Assembly: GCF_000485595.1 (NCBI RefSeq)
Contig: NW_014577139.1
Location: 1 to 38,106, forward strand
Direction of reading: 5' to 3'
Length of the DNA: 38,106 bases
DNA from: Priapulus caudatus
Taxonomy: Eukaryota > Priapulida > Priapulimorpha > Priapulimorphida > Priapulidae
Part shown: piece after piece, positions 1 through 11,626 of the stretch
Layout: the number at the start of each line of letters is the position of its first letter
Position numbering within the stretch: the first letter of the stretch is position 1
Translations under genes and position numbers: made by a program
The notes under the pieces: generated by a model
Database searches by the model: none
What the model saw: only the letters and a program-made list of their open reading frames with translations
Told to the model about the DNA's origin: nothing

Positions 1-145
1 AAAACGCCAAATTCCATTTTCCAGCTCAAACACGCAAATCCATTTTCAAAATAAAACGTCAAATCCATTTTCAATCAAAAAACGCCAAATCCCTTTTCAA
101 AATTCAAAAAGCAATATCCATTTTCAAATCAAAATCGCAATCATT
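1..145. repeat. Degenerate A/T-rich minisatellite
   Basis: Imperfect tandem units built on aaatccattttcaaaa occupy the window edge. They are roughly the reverse complement of the gattttgaaattgcg array at 3.93-4.16 kb, so the two may be related arrays in opposite orientation. No coding capacity is seen. The array may continue outside the window. Confidence 0.7.
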
Positions 146-412
146 TTCAAAACAGCCAACAGGTTTTCTATGTGCCCTTCCTGGGCGATTCGCAAAATAA
201 AAATGCACATGATCTCTATATAGTAATCTGGATAGGGCATTGCCTATCCGCGGCGTTATAGCATGACAGTGACGCCAGAGCGCATCTTCCAACCACTCTG
301 TAACTGAATCTGCCGGTCTGGTGCCCCCACAGGACATTTCAAATGAAAAATAAGAGAAAACGCGACTTATTCTATTATCAAGATTAGGCATGGAAAAAAA
401 ACTTTGATCCAT

Positions 413-1970
413 AATTAAAGATTATATCAATATGGATATGTATATAGATACAGGCTCGAGCTAAGGGAACGAGAATACACGAAACTAATGTTTTACGTGA
501 CGTCACCGATTAAGTCACTCTTGTCAACTGGGCCGTTACCGAGGTCAGCGGTTTGGCAATCCTCGAGTAGTTCGCCTTAAGGGTAGTGTCAGGTTGTTGC
601 GTAGGACAGATAACAGACAACACCGTGTATATGGACCCTACTACTCTTGCGTGCGGTCTATTTCAGCTTATCAGCGCACAAACAACACTCTATCGCACTA
701 CACAGATGATTACATACACCAGAATCGTACCGATAGTGTAACCTCGTACCGTGAGAGCGTGGATCGGCGAAGAAGCTCGGATGGGTCAGGTGAAGGTCGG
801 AGGGAGAGGTCGCCAGAAAGTATAGCGGACATAGATGCAGGAGCGGGGCAACGCTGACCGTGCTGCGGAAGGGATGAGAGCCGAGTCGTCTACCTGCGAC
901 TAACCATCGCAGCTCTGCCCAGAGTCATAGTGTCTCGGATGCGTAACGGCGTGGTGTAATACGTGATTTACCTGACGCCGTTCTATTATTATTAATCACT
1001 TGGAGCCGATGAGGTGTGTTGTTTATGGTGATGTTGGGGCGGCTGGGGAGCGTGCGCTATCCTACCGAGTCACGTGCTACTAGTCGTGAGTCCATTCTAG
1101 ATAACATTATAATAATTCTTTATGTTACCTATGCATCGTATGAAAACAAATAGTCCGTTTGCCGGCGCCTATTATGTCCTATACTGGGACCGTCTGCAAT
1201 GTTAATTACTCTACAACTTTTTTCATGGAAATGTGTTCTAATAGTTAGGAGACGCTGATTTAGCTTGGTTGCTACCTGTGGGCATCGGAGCATTTCTTGA
1301 CTTCAAGATGCCTTTGGCCGCTGTTCAATCTCGATGTTGGTCAATTACAATTGTGATCTCGAATGCCCTAGAGTGTCCATGCCAATCCTCTTTTAGGGGG
1401 GTTTCGCGGGCAGGGAGTCCTTTCTGGAGTTATTTTTTAGATTGGGTCAAGTCAAGTTCAAATGAAGGTCAACGGTCAAAATACAGACACTTTAATGTAA
1501 ATCCTGCTTCACCAGGTAGTAGTATAGGCATATTTCAACGAGAAATAGGCAACAGCCTTAAACAGTACACATAGTACGTTGTCACAAATCCTCTATGACT
1601 CCTGCACCTCCATTACTGCTCAAGTCCGCGAATCATCATCATTGTCATTGTCGCCATCTAGTGCCCCTAGCTCTTCTTGCTTGTCTTCGGTGTCCCTCTG
1701 ATTTTTCGTAATTCGACTCCAACAGGCGACCCTTCCTCGCACTTTGCAATAGTCTTGTGGCATGAAAGGTCATGCATGGTTGCAGGCTGCTAACGTTCGC
1801 CGCTGCATGCTTGCCCTCTGCGCTGCAGCTAGCTCACTACATCCAGGAGCGCTTGGGGAGCAACTGTCGCTGCTTATGAGTGGTCGGTGTGATGGTGAAG
1901 TCCTTTGATACTTCAACGCAAACGTTGGTCAATTATGGTAGAGCTTCTTCAGGTGTACAACGTTGTTCGC
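413..1970. other. No gene recognised
   Basis: Mixed-composition sequence. Open frames at 594-857 and 1269-1574 have no recognisable motif, and no splice-supported coding segment was seen. The right half may be the eroded flank of the repeat gene that begins near 1978. Confidence 0.5.
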
Positions 1971-1977
1971 TGCTTAC

Positions 1978-3010
1978 TCACCGTAGCATGCTGAAGGTGA
2001 GTTCGGAGCACATGCAGCTGCAGGTTGACGTCATCGGTGCCAGTTTTTCAGTGTGGCGGCTTTTATGCTGCCGGTAGATGGCGAGGTAAACGTGCATATT
2101 CAATTGTCGTCTAAACTGCTCTGTCCGTCGAGAGGGATAGAAGAACCTGTCGCCTGTCGCTCTTGAGCTGAGCATGTCGCGACAACTCTGCCAAGCACTG
2201 TGATCCAGATCCTGTCTCAATCTCCAGGAGCTTGAGTGCTGACTGTCTTACTTTTCGAAGGGGTACGACACCGTATGCGCAGCCTGACAGCGCATGACAC
2301 CGCGAGCGGCTGCACTTTTGGGGCCGTAACCGCTCACAGGTTTGCTTAATAATCCAGGACATCGACCATTCCACTTTTCCGATTTGAATGCTTAGCAAGA
2401 CCCGCATCCTTGATGTCCAGTACACCAGGAGGACGAAGACGTCTGTGTTATCCCCCTGAGAATGCGGAGTTGTCTGGGCCATCTTCTGCTGCGCCTTCAG
2501 CATGTAGCTTGCAGAGAGTGATGTCTGCTCTCTCCTAAGCATGGTGAGCGACAGTTCAGCTTTGGTTCACAAGCTTGGATGTTGTGTGGAAGAGTAGCGC
2601 ATAGAAGGTTGTTGAGGCAGACCTTGTTCCTGTGCATTGTGCAGAATAGTCTTGTCGGCATGGACGGGGTGTAGTTTGGCGTCAGGCCGCACTTCGCTTT
2701 TTGGCTCTTCCTCTCTCATCTGCTCATGCTCCGCTTTGCGCTAGGAGTCTTGCTGTCATACCTGTCGAACCGGACTATTCTTCTTTGAGCCAGGGGGTAG
2801 TGGCCCAGTCCGAGCACCAAAGCTGCAGGCCAGATCTCCTGCGGTCGCAGCGACTGGCACACTAACGTGGTACAGCAGCTGACCGGCGTCAACCAACCCA
2901 GTTCCTGGAGCAGATGGAGTCCTTGACAGACACCGAGACACTGACGAGGCAGCGCCTTGGTTGCCCTTCTCCACTCCATACTCATCATCAAGATGTGGAC
3001 TGACCAAGTC
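1978..3010 (-). pseudogene. Decayed HALSGC-type repeat gene (PIN-like family, tentative)
   Basis: Reading the minus strand across several frameshifts gives pieces in a sensible order. First comes VDAGQLLYHVSVPVAA followed by TAGDLACSFGARTGPLP (about 2.91-2.80 kb). Then come FDRYDS with a partly preserved AK/EHEQMR stretch (about 2.75 kb), NTDVFVLLVYW and CHALSGCAYG (about 2.45-2.27 kb), and a C-terminal piece with SRRTEQFRRQLNMHVYLAIY (about 2.13 kb). I know this order from large repeated gene families in cnidarians, molluscs and other invertebrates, where the core reads HAL(S/T)GCDT and may be a PIN/asteroid-like nuclease domain. That assignment is from memory. Here the Asp after GC is lost and at least three frames are needed, so it is not functional. 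It lies within the 211-4317 candidate element and may have been its cargo. Confidence 0.55.
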
Positions 3011-3927
3011 CCACTGGAAGAGTTGGATAGATCACGCTCCGCGCTGCCCCAAGACCACAGCCACTAAACAGTGTCCGAGTGTTCGTAGATGCCTTTCCCC
3101 TTGACAGTAACTGCTTATGTGAATGCTCCATTGATCTGACCATTTTCTTTATGGTTTTGTGGAAGTCACTGGCTTAGTGGGCGAGAACTGCTTGCTTTTG
3201 CTCACTCCGAAGTCAGGCATCCTGAAGTCATTCCGTGTCGGCGCCACTTGGCCATTGCAGATGTTTATAGTTGAGACGCTGGCGCTGCTCGTGAGGGGGT
3301 GAGTGATACATTCCCAGCTTTTGCTGCGATGCTTCTCCGATCGACCTCTCCCGTCTTTCTCTTCCCTTCCTTCTGCCTTGCTGTTCTTCTCCTCTCCATC
3401 CCCTCGACATATGTGCTCTTCCTCATCCCAGCTTCACTGTACTACTTATCGTTCCATGGCGATGTCGAGGTGGCACAGCACACTGAAACTGGTTGACCCC
3501 AGCACAGCCACTTGCTGCGGCGCTCGTTGATATGCCGCTTCTACCTCAGCACCACTTTCTCGCTGATATATGTCGTTGTTCGGCCGAACTATCTGCTGCA
3601 CGCGTCCGCCATCAGACTCGACAGACATGTGCGCCCCTGCCATTAGGTTCTCCGGGCCCTGGGGAGGTGCTCCATCTGTCGCATCATACACTCGATGTTA
3701 CGGATAATGTGAGGACCTGGGCTGCGAAGAAATACGGCCGCATTTGCTTGAGACAGTGCTTGGCTGGAAGGAGAAGTCGACCCTTTCGCTCTCCACGCAG
3801 GAACAGAGCGCCAGCAGTGTCGCTTGCTGAGATCAGTTCCACCCATCAGCTTCCCGGTTAGTTTTCTGGCTGTCTCCAGGTAGTCACTCAGGCTCTTGGT
3901 ATTGTCTTGGCACCATTTGAGTAGAAA

Positions 3928-4160
3928 TCTGCGATTTTGAAATTGCGTTTTGATTTTGAAATTGCGTTTTGATTTTGGAATTGCATTTTGATTTTGAAAT
4001 TGCGTTTTGATTTTGAAATTGCATTTGATTTTGGAATTGCATTTTGATTTTGAAATTAGGCTTTGATTTTGAAATTGCATTTGATTTTGAAATTGCGTTT
4101 CGATTTTGAAATAAAATTCCGGAAAAAAAATGAAAATTTCATTTTGATTTTGAAAATTCG
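3928..4160. repeat. 19-bp minisatellite, gattttgaaattgcgtttt
   Basis: About eleven head-to-tail copies of a ~19-bp unit (gattttgaaattgcgtttt, with length variants of 18-20 bp). The unit degenerates at the 3' end into gaaaattcggtgtgg. It translates on the minus strand into a low-complexity FQNQN-like ORF that is not a gene. Confidence 0.9.
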
Positions 4161-4361
4161 GTGTGGCCCTCCTGAGCTACCATAGTATGTACCAGTCTAT
4201 GCTAGTAGTCGCTCGCAGCTAGATCGGATCCCTATACTTTTGGGAGTGAAAAGATGGCGGACGTGTAGCGTCACTGACACGTAGCAAATGCCCTATCCAG
4301 ATTATATTATAGAGATCAGTGGATGTAACACAGTCACGTTGTCACAACGTTGCCACGACGT

Positions 4362-4451
4362 TGCTAGCGCTGAGAACAATATATACATTGTATATATACA
4401 AATATTGTATATATAATATATACATTGTATATACAAATATTGTATATATAT
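4362..4451. repeat. AT-rich palindromic flank, left half
   Basis: Begins gctagcgctgagaacaata and continues as tatacattgtatatacaaatattg repeats up to the transposon end. The mirror image (ttgttctcagtgctagc) is found at 11578-11626. The simplest reading is that the 7.1-kb transposon inserted into the AT-rich centre of a small palindromic element. Confidence 0.55.
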
Positions 4452-4604
4452 CAGGAGTGTATAATAGGGAGGAGTGTGACATCAATAAACAAGGGAAATT
4501 CGTCATTTACTAGCCTTATAATACCTACGATTTACTACGCGTAACTCATCCAACTTGAGCTCAAATCGGACACAGTACATTCGCCCATCATCGTACGAAA
4601 TCGT
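4452..4604. repeat. Left terminal inverted repeat of the 7.1-kb transposon
   Basis: Pairs with 11425-11577. The outer ~135 bp is almost perfectly matched; the inner end differs at scattered bases (tcgtacgatgatgggcg against tggtacgaagatgggcg). Each TIR also contains the 3' part of an open frame that points outwards and ends in the same peptide (DGRMYCVRFELKLDEL, then a stop): minus strand 4503-4805 here, plus strand 11317-11526 in the other copy. Confidence 0.92.
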
Positions 4605-5114
4605 TTCCTCGTAGACACCCGCAATCCGAAGATACAGCCTAAAACGTACGACACGATTCTCCATTCTTTGGCCATTAATCCAACGCATAGCGCGCCTATA
4701 ATTCAGACAAAAGGCAGTAACACTCGCCCGCAGCCGCTGCGTTTGCTCTGTTGGAATGTCGGAATGTGGCGTTGTGGCTCGCGAGGAGATTGGACATCGA
4801 CGCAACCATAGACGAGCTAATCATGACCTATTTGCAGCTAGTATGCCCCCCCCAACCGCAATCAGCAGCAGCTCTGCGGCTCAGCGCCAGCGTGTATAAC
4901 GCTGTGTGTATAACGCGTGTATAAACAATAATATTGCTGTTAGGCTCCTGCTCACGTGCAGAGGTTCGTGTACACGTTGCTATGACTATATTGCTGTCAC
5001 TGGTCATGTAAATAAATAGTGTGGTACGATCGCTGTTGAGCCAGACCAGTTTGTATATATCTTGTATATTCTGTAATAATCTGTAACTGTTCATAATATC
5101 TGCAAATTATCATC

Positions 5115-8100
5115 ATGGATAGCACACCAGTAAAGTGTGCGGGTAGCAGTGCTCTTCCTCAAACACCACGACGATCCCCTAGACTCGCCCTAAAGAGGAA
5201 AATAATAGGCCGTGAACATAGCTATAGTGTGCATGGAACTCACCAGATAACGAAGTTACCTGCAATATTTGGCAAATTCCTGGACCATATACAATCCTTT
5301 TCTATCCACAACGACTACAAACTGAACCAGTGCAAATTTTATGATCAAGAGTCAGGCTGGTTGCTTCAAGTATTGCCGGAGAAATTAAAGATTCCTGCCA
5401 GTAGGGTTGGACCAATAAGTGTTGTAAATATAGTCGTGAGTGGAGAAGGGAAATTAAGTAGGTTTGCGAGTGTTAGAGGCTGTTGTGGAGGAGCAGGATT
5501 GTATTGTCGCAGGCATATATATGAGTGACCTCTTTGAAGACATGCTTAAGAAACTTATTACCTATGAACCCTGTTTAGGTTTGGATGAGAGAAAGCGCAA
5601 AATATAAATCAGTTACTGGACATTTGCGATACCTCGCCGAAATGTGTGCGAAACAATTCCCTTATATTCACTACGTGTCACAAGCATGTGAAGTTTACAT
5701 CAAGCCTTTAAGAAAACGTCAACTACATGCAGGAAGTGCTCTCAGTGTTAAGGAACATGCGACGTTGGTAATGTGAAAGCATCAAAATTAACAGATTCTG
5801 CAAAAAAAGGCGACTGTTGCCAGCATCCAGTATCCGATATCTCTGCTCTCTCCAACTAGTCAAAAAGTTCGATACGAAAAAAAGCCATAAAACTAGCACA
5901 TTGAAAAAAAACTCAGCCGACATGAAATAATGCTAGAGAACTCTCAGTGCAACTGAGGCCAGAACAGAGCGCGCAGATTTAAAGTTGTGGGAGTAACAAT
6001 TTATGACAACGACAAAAGAAAGGACAGGAGGGATTCAATAAGCTGATGAGCGCTACCCAGGAGGAGGCAGGCAAGGAAGTAGCAGTGCAATGGGGAGAGA
6101 TGGCGTGGGAAAAGACCAAGAAGATAATATAGTAAGTGAAGCTGAATATTAATGTGCACCTAATACTAGTATAGCGATAATTCCAGAAGTTAAAATATAC
6201 GAAATACTCAAGTATACAAAATACCAAACGACATTCCTTGCATGCAAATAAGAAATTAGCATGATGTATTGAAGGAGCCAATGAGACATGTACATGTGAC
6301 AATGTACATGTTAAAAAATGGTCGATAGATTGTTTAAACGGTAAAAAATGTAAATTGCATGAAGATGATTTATTTGTAATACATTGTAAGCATCGATAAT
6401 ACATTACATCGTCTTAGTCAAGACTACTCCATGATAACATCTGCAGTTAGTAATATGAATGCTTCTACCTAAATCACTTTCAAACACGTAAACATTACAT
6501 AATGTATTAAAGGACCACGTATAATAAACAATCTACAATGTAAATAAACTACTATATACATACTAAATAACTACAAATAAGCAAATTTTAATTAAACAAT
6601 GAACTTATAAAAAATCATGTCAGTGCATATGGTAATAATGTTCTAAAATTCATTTCAGGGGACCTGGCAATAAATCTAATGTGTGGTCAGCTGTTACGTA
6701 CAGAATAGGTGAGTGTCCAAGTTTTAAACTTTTCATTGCCAACAAAGCTAAATTCGATAGAGAATCTTAAATGTTTCAGTATGGATAAACCGTCTTATTT
6801 ACATGTCTTCTATCGCATTACTTGAGCAATGCTGTAAAGCTCATCACGCAAGGTGAAGGCCTCCTTGTGTTAGGGGCAAGCCTTGCTGTTCTGCTTCGCG
6901 CAGTTGGTGTGGCAACAAAAACTCATTCACTGCGCGCATGGACTATTTTTTGCTGCCATAAAACGTTCATCTTTTCCAATGTCGTCAGCTCGGGTTGTAC
7001 TCCTTTCATGCGACAGGCATACTTAGCCCCTTCAAGAAGCAGATCCTTATGGCAGACAGGCAAGAGACTTGCTGAACAGTCATCTGTAACAAAAACAACT
7101 CTTGTTTATTAAAAATCCAATTTTTTTTTTGCAGCTCTAGCCATATATTCTAGGAGTCCTGTAACATATAAAGCATTGGCAAAGCTGCAAATTCTACATT
7201 GCCATCTATCCGAACCATTCAGAGGAAAATGCAAGGTGCTTTCGAGGTCAGCGTCCTTCACAAGCAAATTTGAGAGCTGTCAGCTAATTCGTACGCAGCA
7301 CATTTCAGATGAAGCTGTTAGCAGGAAGACCCAAGCCCACAGGAGAAGGTGTCCTATATTAGATTAGTCAAAGTTATTGGAAAGCTAATGTGGAACAGTA
7401 AGAACCATGAAATTTATGGATTGGCACTGACTCATAACGAATTAACTAGTCTCCATGATGTCTATCAGAGTGGACAAACAACAAAAAATACGACCGGCAC
7501 AAAATATTCTACAGTTTCTGGTGGGGCGTGATCTCACATCATCTTCGATGTGAATTGTGACCCTACCTACTTATCCTACTGAGGCAGCTATGGACAGCAA
7601 GTCAACAATGACAGCCCTACTGGAAACTATGATCATTTGCGAACGACATGGATTCCATGATTTCTGCTATCGTCTGTGATGGGCTAGTGCAAACCTGACA
7701 ACTATTAAGTTGTTAACAACAGGAAAGAGAAGGCCGTCAGTGCGCAAGCAGGAATGGCGGACATACAGCTTGGTTTGCAAACCGCAATTTAGATGAACAC
7801 GCCAGAAGTGTATTTGGATCAAATATGCCCTTTCACACCAGGGCTATGAAATTATTTATATTGTATATTACTATGGCTTATTCATTATTTAGTGAGAATA
7901 TAGTTTTTCTAATGAGCAGATTTGACATAATCATGTTGGAGATAATACCTATATATATAATAAATATCTCTGAGGGCTTGGAATGCTTTCAATAATATTT
8001 TACTTACAATCACCATGTATTTGCGTGCCACTTTTTTATGTATGCGCAACATAAAAATCTATTCTTTTACCTAATTCGCAGCCTTAAGAACATGATAAAT

Positions 8101-9390
8101 GCTTGGCCATAATTTCACGCGACAACAAGTGTGCAGAGGCGCATTTACTCACTAAGCATGCCTACTGAACATGGCATGTTGGTTGATTAGTGCCATTTTG
8201 GATGGACAGCGATGACAAGACGGCTCTACAAACAGCGTAGTCGAAGTCGACCGACGCGACAAAGGTTGCCTTAGAATGGTACCAGGACCTCCAGAAAAAA
8301 TTTTTATGTGAGAGATGGCCTTGGACAAACTCAATGTTAAACCACGCTAAAATTATTGCAGGAGGGGCTACTAGATTACAACAAAATGTTTGCTGTTGTC
8401 CAAGTAATTTGTTCATAAAACTTGCTACATGTATAAAATAAATGAATATGATGCCATGATGGGATAATTTGTATCTATCTATCATGTTAATAGCATTTAT
8501 ATCATTATTCTGTACATGTTCATATATGATTTCAGCCAGAAGGGGAGCGTGAGTAGTGTTTTGGCAGGCTGAACATAAGATACTTATGCGCTGTGCCAGA
8601 AACCAGCAGCACGTAGCAGACCAATGATGGCCAAAAACAAAGTTACTGGAACTGACAGAATATCTAACAGCCTGCAACCTGATGTTTGAGCAAGGTTTCC
8701 TGTCGCATAAAAAGTTATCTGCTGGAAGTAGAGAGGTACTGGAGAACATAATGACTGGTTACAGCTACTTTGAAAAGTGGCATAGAGGCCTGTAAAAGGT
8801 ACACAAAATGTTCTAAAATTTCATAGCGGGTATTGAGTTTACATGTGAAATGATTCGTGGGGAGGTGTTAACATTTATTTTGACTATGATGGAATTTGAG
8901 ATATGATTAGTTAGCAAGTATGTTGCCGTGAAATACGGTAAGTCTCAAAACGCAAATTAAGTGTTCACACGATATTAAAATAGCTCTTTAACTGTCAATA
9001 ATTACAAGATATGCATGGCTGTACATATTATATACGTCATTTTAAAGTCTAATTTCCAATTATTTCTGCAGAACACTTAGGTCACAATCCTACAACAGGA
9101 AAGGAACGATACTTTTTAGCATGGCAAACGTGGGACCTGCTGCAAATTGCAGTTTTGGGATTTAAAGGTCTCTGCGAAGATTTTTTTGAGAAACATGATA
9201 ACAACTACTTCATTTCTCCACTACGAGTAAATGGCAGTGCCCGTAGAAAGTCTTTTTTCAAGACTAAAATCATATTCAGGTGGGAAATTGTCCAGCATCA
9301 GTTATCAAACAGCGAGGAAAAGCGTGATTATTCAAGGTGACGTCAATCATCCAAGCATTTCTGGTTACAGGGATGTACCCCTATTTCACG
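5115..9390 (+). pseudogene. Broken transposase gene of the 7.1-kb transposon (P/THAP9-like, tentative)
   Basis: Pieces of one long protein occur in order on the plus strand but in shifting frames. An N-terminal ORF at 5115-5528 carries a basic TPRRSPRLALKRK stretch and IPASRVGPISVVNIVV. Then come LPSIRTIQRKMQGAF (~7.2 kb), KVIGKLMWNSKNHEIYGLA and NELTSLHDVYQ (~7.35-7.5 kb), RDLTSSFDV (~7.53 kb) and ASANLTTIKLLTTGKR (~7.69 kb). These are followed by ALDKLNVKP (~8.32 kb), TACNLMFEQGFLSHKK with VLENIMTGYSYFEKW (~8.67-8.78 kb), and FLAWQTWDLLQIAVLGF with ISPLRVNGSA and LFSRLKSYSGGKLSS (~9.11-9.31 kb). This order matches large transposases annotated as P-element-like in cnidarians and sponges: an RNase-H-like core with a DGAS motif, an inserted domain and a C-terminal Asp/Glu-bearing region. 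The frame changes and in-frame stops (for example around the DGAS site) show it is dead. A small intron at 6708 (donor gtgagtg) may also exist. Confidence 0.68.
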
Positions 9391-10130
9391 AGTGCTTTGA
9401 TTGAATGCTATGAATAATGAAAGTATGCTCACATTAGGTATATATATATATATAGCCATTGCGTTGCAAGGTTGATCCACTGTAAATATTATTGCCATTT
9501 AATAACGTTTTTGTATTATGTATATTAATGTATTCAAGCAACGCTGCATTTGTTTGGTATGTACATTTAGTTTATGAAGCAATGGCTTTATTTATACCTT
9601 TATCATATTACGTCCATATGATTCCAACCCTCTTTCGGAAGCATGCAAACACGAACTCGCTCTTATCTAGGTTGCCTTGGAGCCATGGTAGGAACACTCG
9701 CTGTGGAACATCAACGACCTACCTCTGTCTGCTTACGGCAAGGCCAGTTGGCATTTGCGTTGCTTCTTTCTGTTTTTTGGTTCTTACACCTGCAGGGAGA
9801 AAAGTTATTTTAGTTATATATGTACACGAGTGCCTCCGCGCATGTGTAAGATCTCTTTGAGTTGATAAATGGTATAACAGCAGACATTCTGACGTTGGGT
9901 AGGCACTGTATACACGCCTATTATCACAAAATATTCAGACGCAAAGGTGCCCAAAACGCTATGCAGTGCCGTGCAAAAGACATTTGGCAAATGTGGGCTG
10001 TTATTAGAACTGCTAAGCCTAAATGCGCATTTTCAATGTGGTTTGTTGTAAGAAATTGTACTATTAAAGTAATTTGCATTTAACCTCATTTTAGTTTTCT
10101 TGTACAAAGCAAATTATTGCACAAAAATAT

Positions 10131-10181
10131 CAAAAGTAGATAATAGAGATTCCTATTATCTCCTGCTATTATCTACTTTTG
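10131..10181. repeat. 51-bp hairpin, caaaagtagataatag arms
   Basis: 16-bp perfect arms, caaaagtagataatag (10131-10146) and ctattatctacttttg (10166-10181), around a 19-base loop. The arm resembles the terminal motif shared by several elements in this window (TCARRRGTnnATAATAG). It lies inside the 7.1-kb transposon, so it is probably a nested miniature insertion. Confidence 0.85.
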
Positions 10182-11048
10182 AAAATAGTGTATCAATTCA
10201 TAGACTTCTGGTTCTGGTTACTTACATGCAAACAGTGTACATCAATGAGAGAGCTTTTGACGTGAAAATGCTGCCGTTTTCTTTCAATAAATTCTTCCTT
10301 TATCCTCTGAAGCTATCGCACCGGCTACTGCCAAGCAGCTCCGTACTCAGTTTCCTTCCGTTGAAACTGGTTCTACTTCCTGCAAGAGTGACTCCGTTGG
10401 TGCGAATTTGACATTTCTTACCTTTTCGCATAACGCATTTTAAAGAAATTTGCCGCATGTATAGCGTGACCCGTGGCAATAATATCGTCATTTTGTGACC
10501 TTTAAATCGGGTGCAAAAGTGGAAGGCTTGTTGAATTGTCATCTCACTGCCCTAAAGTCGCCTGGTTTCTGTTTTCACATACATAGACTTCCGGGATTTT
10601 GGTTGCGGGCCCTAGCTGTGGTGGCCACACATAGAACTTATTGCTCCACGACTACGCGTTAAAGCCATCGGCTGCAGGGTAACATTTACGCGCCCGGTCC
10701 AATGTTCGTTGCTCTCGAACAACTCGCGGTATTAGAGAAGCAAAAAAGTGTTTATGGGCAAGGACACCAGACGTGTGAGGTCGCTGTCTATAGTGCTCAA
10801 GCCAACACGTACACGATCGCACCGTGGTCGGAGATCGAGCTCTTCTCGAAACATCTGGTTTCTAATGTTAGATAGGCTAATTGCTGCACGTCGGAGTGTG
10901 ATTGACGAGCCCAGCACGACACTTTCTTAATTGTGGCCGCGGGAATCTGTCAGGAGCTACGATCTATTCGTGGTTGTTTTTGCGTTTCTGTCTTTTCGTA
11001 GGAGTCATTTCTTACGCGGGTGCCATGTTGATATTTCAGTTATCGCCG

Positions 11049-11086
11049 CATAGATACTAACGACATGTATGGCGTTAGTATCTATG
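11049..11086. repeat. 38-bp hairpin
   Basis: Arms catagatactaacg and cgttagtatctatg are perfect complements around a 10-base loop. It lies in the 3' non-coding part of the 7.1-kb transposon. Its function is unknown; it could be a structural site or a tiny insertion. Confidence 0.8.
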
Positions 11087-11424
11087 CTTACCGGCTCTAG
11101 CGAGAAACAACAGGAACAACAATGATTCGCTGTCGCCTGCACGGCTCCAGGCTACAGATAAGTGTTTAACAATGCACCCGCCGTTGCGTCGTCTGATGGA
11201 ATTGCGTTCGATTTTCAATCTCCTCGCGAGGTCACATTTCCAACGAGCAAAACGCAGCGGGCAGCAATCGTGCTGCCCTTTGTCTGAATCATGGCGGCGG
11301 GTCTTACGGTTGATTAATGGACAAAGATTTAGTAGAGAAAATCGATGATGTCGTTATTTTTGTGTTTGAAGGTGCTGATATCTCCGGAATTGGCGGTTGG
11401 ATTTGTCGTCTGTCGATGGCGCAA

Positions 11425-11577
11425 ACGATTTGGTACGAAGATGGGCGAATGTACTGTGTCCGATTTGAGCTCAAGTTGGATGAGTTACGCGTAGTAAATC
11501 GTAGGTATTATAAGGCTAGTAAATGACGAATTTCCCTTGTTTATTGATGTCACACTCCTCCCTATTATACACTCCTG
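11425..11577. repeat. Right terminal inverted repeat of the 7.1-kb transposon
   Basis: Inverted copy of 4452-4604. The shared outward-pointing reading frame ends at 11526, about 50 bp inside the transposon end. The rest is the conserved outer TIR, ending actcctg at 11577. Confidence 0.92.
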
Positions 11578-11626
11578 ATATATATATATATTGTTTATAT
11601 GTATATATTGTTCTCAGTGCTAGCTG
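11578..11626. repeat. AT-rich palindromic flank, right half
   Basis: Runs from atatatatatattg to ttgttctcagtgctagc, the inverted partner of 4362-4451. Confidence 0.55.

Larger units (their letters stand above)
211..4317. mobile_element. Possible transposon bounded by inverted motif
   Basis: A ~31-bp motif at 211-241 (atctggatagggcat core) recurs in inverted orientation at 4287-4317 (atgccctatccagat core). The similarity continues inward weakly through a cagtgacgc/gcgtcactg stretch. This could be a pair of terminal inverted repeats of a ~4.1-kb element carrying the decayed HALSGC gene, or two unrelated MITE ends. No clear target-site duplication was seen, so the boundaries are tentative. Confidence 0.35.
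4452..11577 (+). mobile_element. 7.1-kb TIR transposon, P-type, inactive
   Basis: Bounded by 153-bp terminal inverted repeats that are nearly identical for most of their length. The outer ends read CAGGAGTGTATAATAGGG inward from both sides. The flanking sequence is (AT)n on both sides, so a 7-8 bp target duplication would look like atatatat and cannot be sized. Inside, on the plus strand, are broken pieces of a large transposase (5.1-9.4 kb), followed by ~2 kb with no recognisable coding sequence and two short hairpins. The TIRs are homologous for ~95 bp to the ends of the fold-back element at 29.6-31.4 kb. Assignment to the P/THAP9-like superfamily rests on transposase motifs recognised by eye. 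Confidence 0.8.

Noticed and set aside
3643-4080. ORF rich in Gln/Asn/Lys/Phe on the minus strand
   Set aside because: Translation of the 19-bp minisatellite joined to unrelated sequence.
8162-8749. A 195-codon minus-strand ORF
   Set aside because: It is antisense to transposase segments (KLNVKP and EQGFLSHKK region) of the 7.1-kb transposon, which make better sense on the plus strand.
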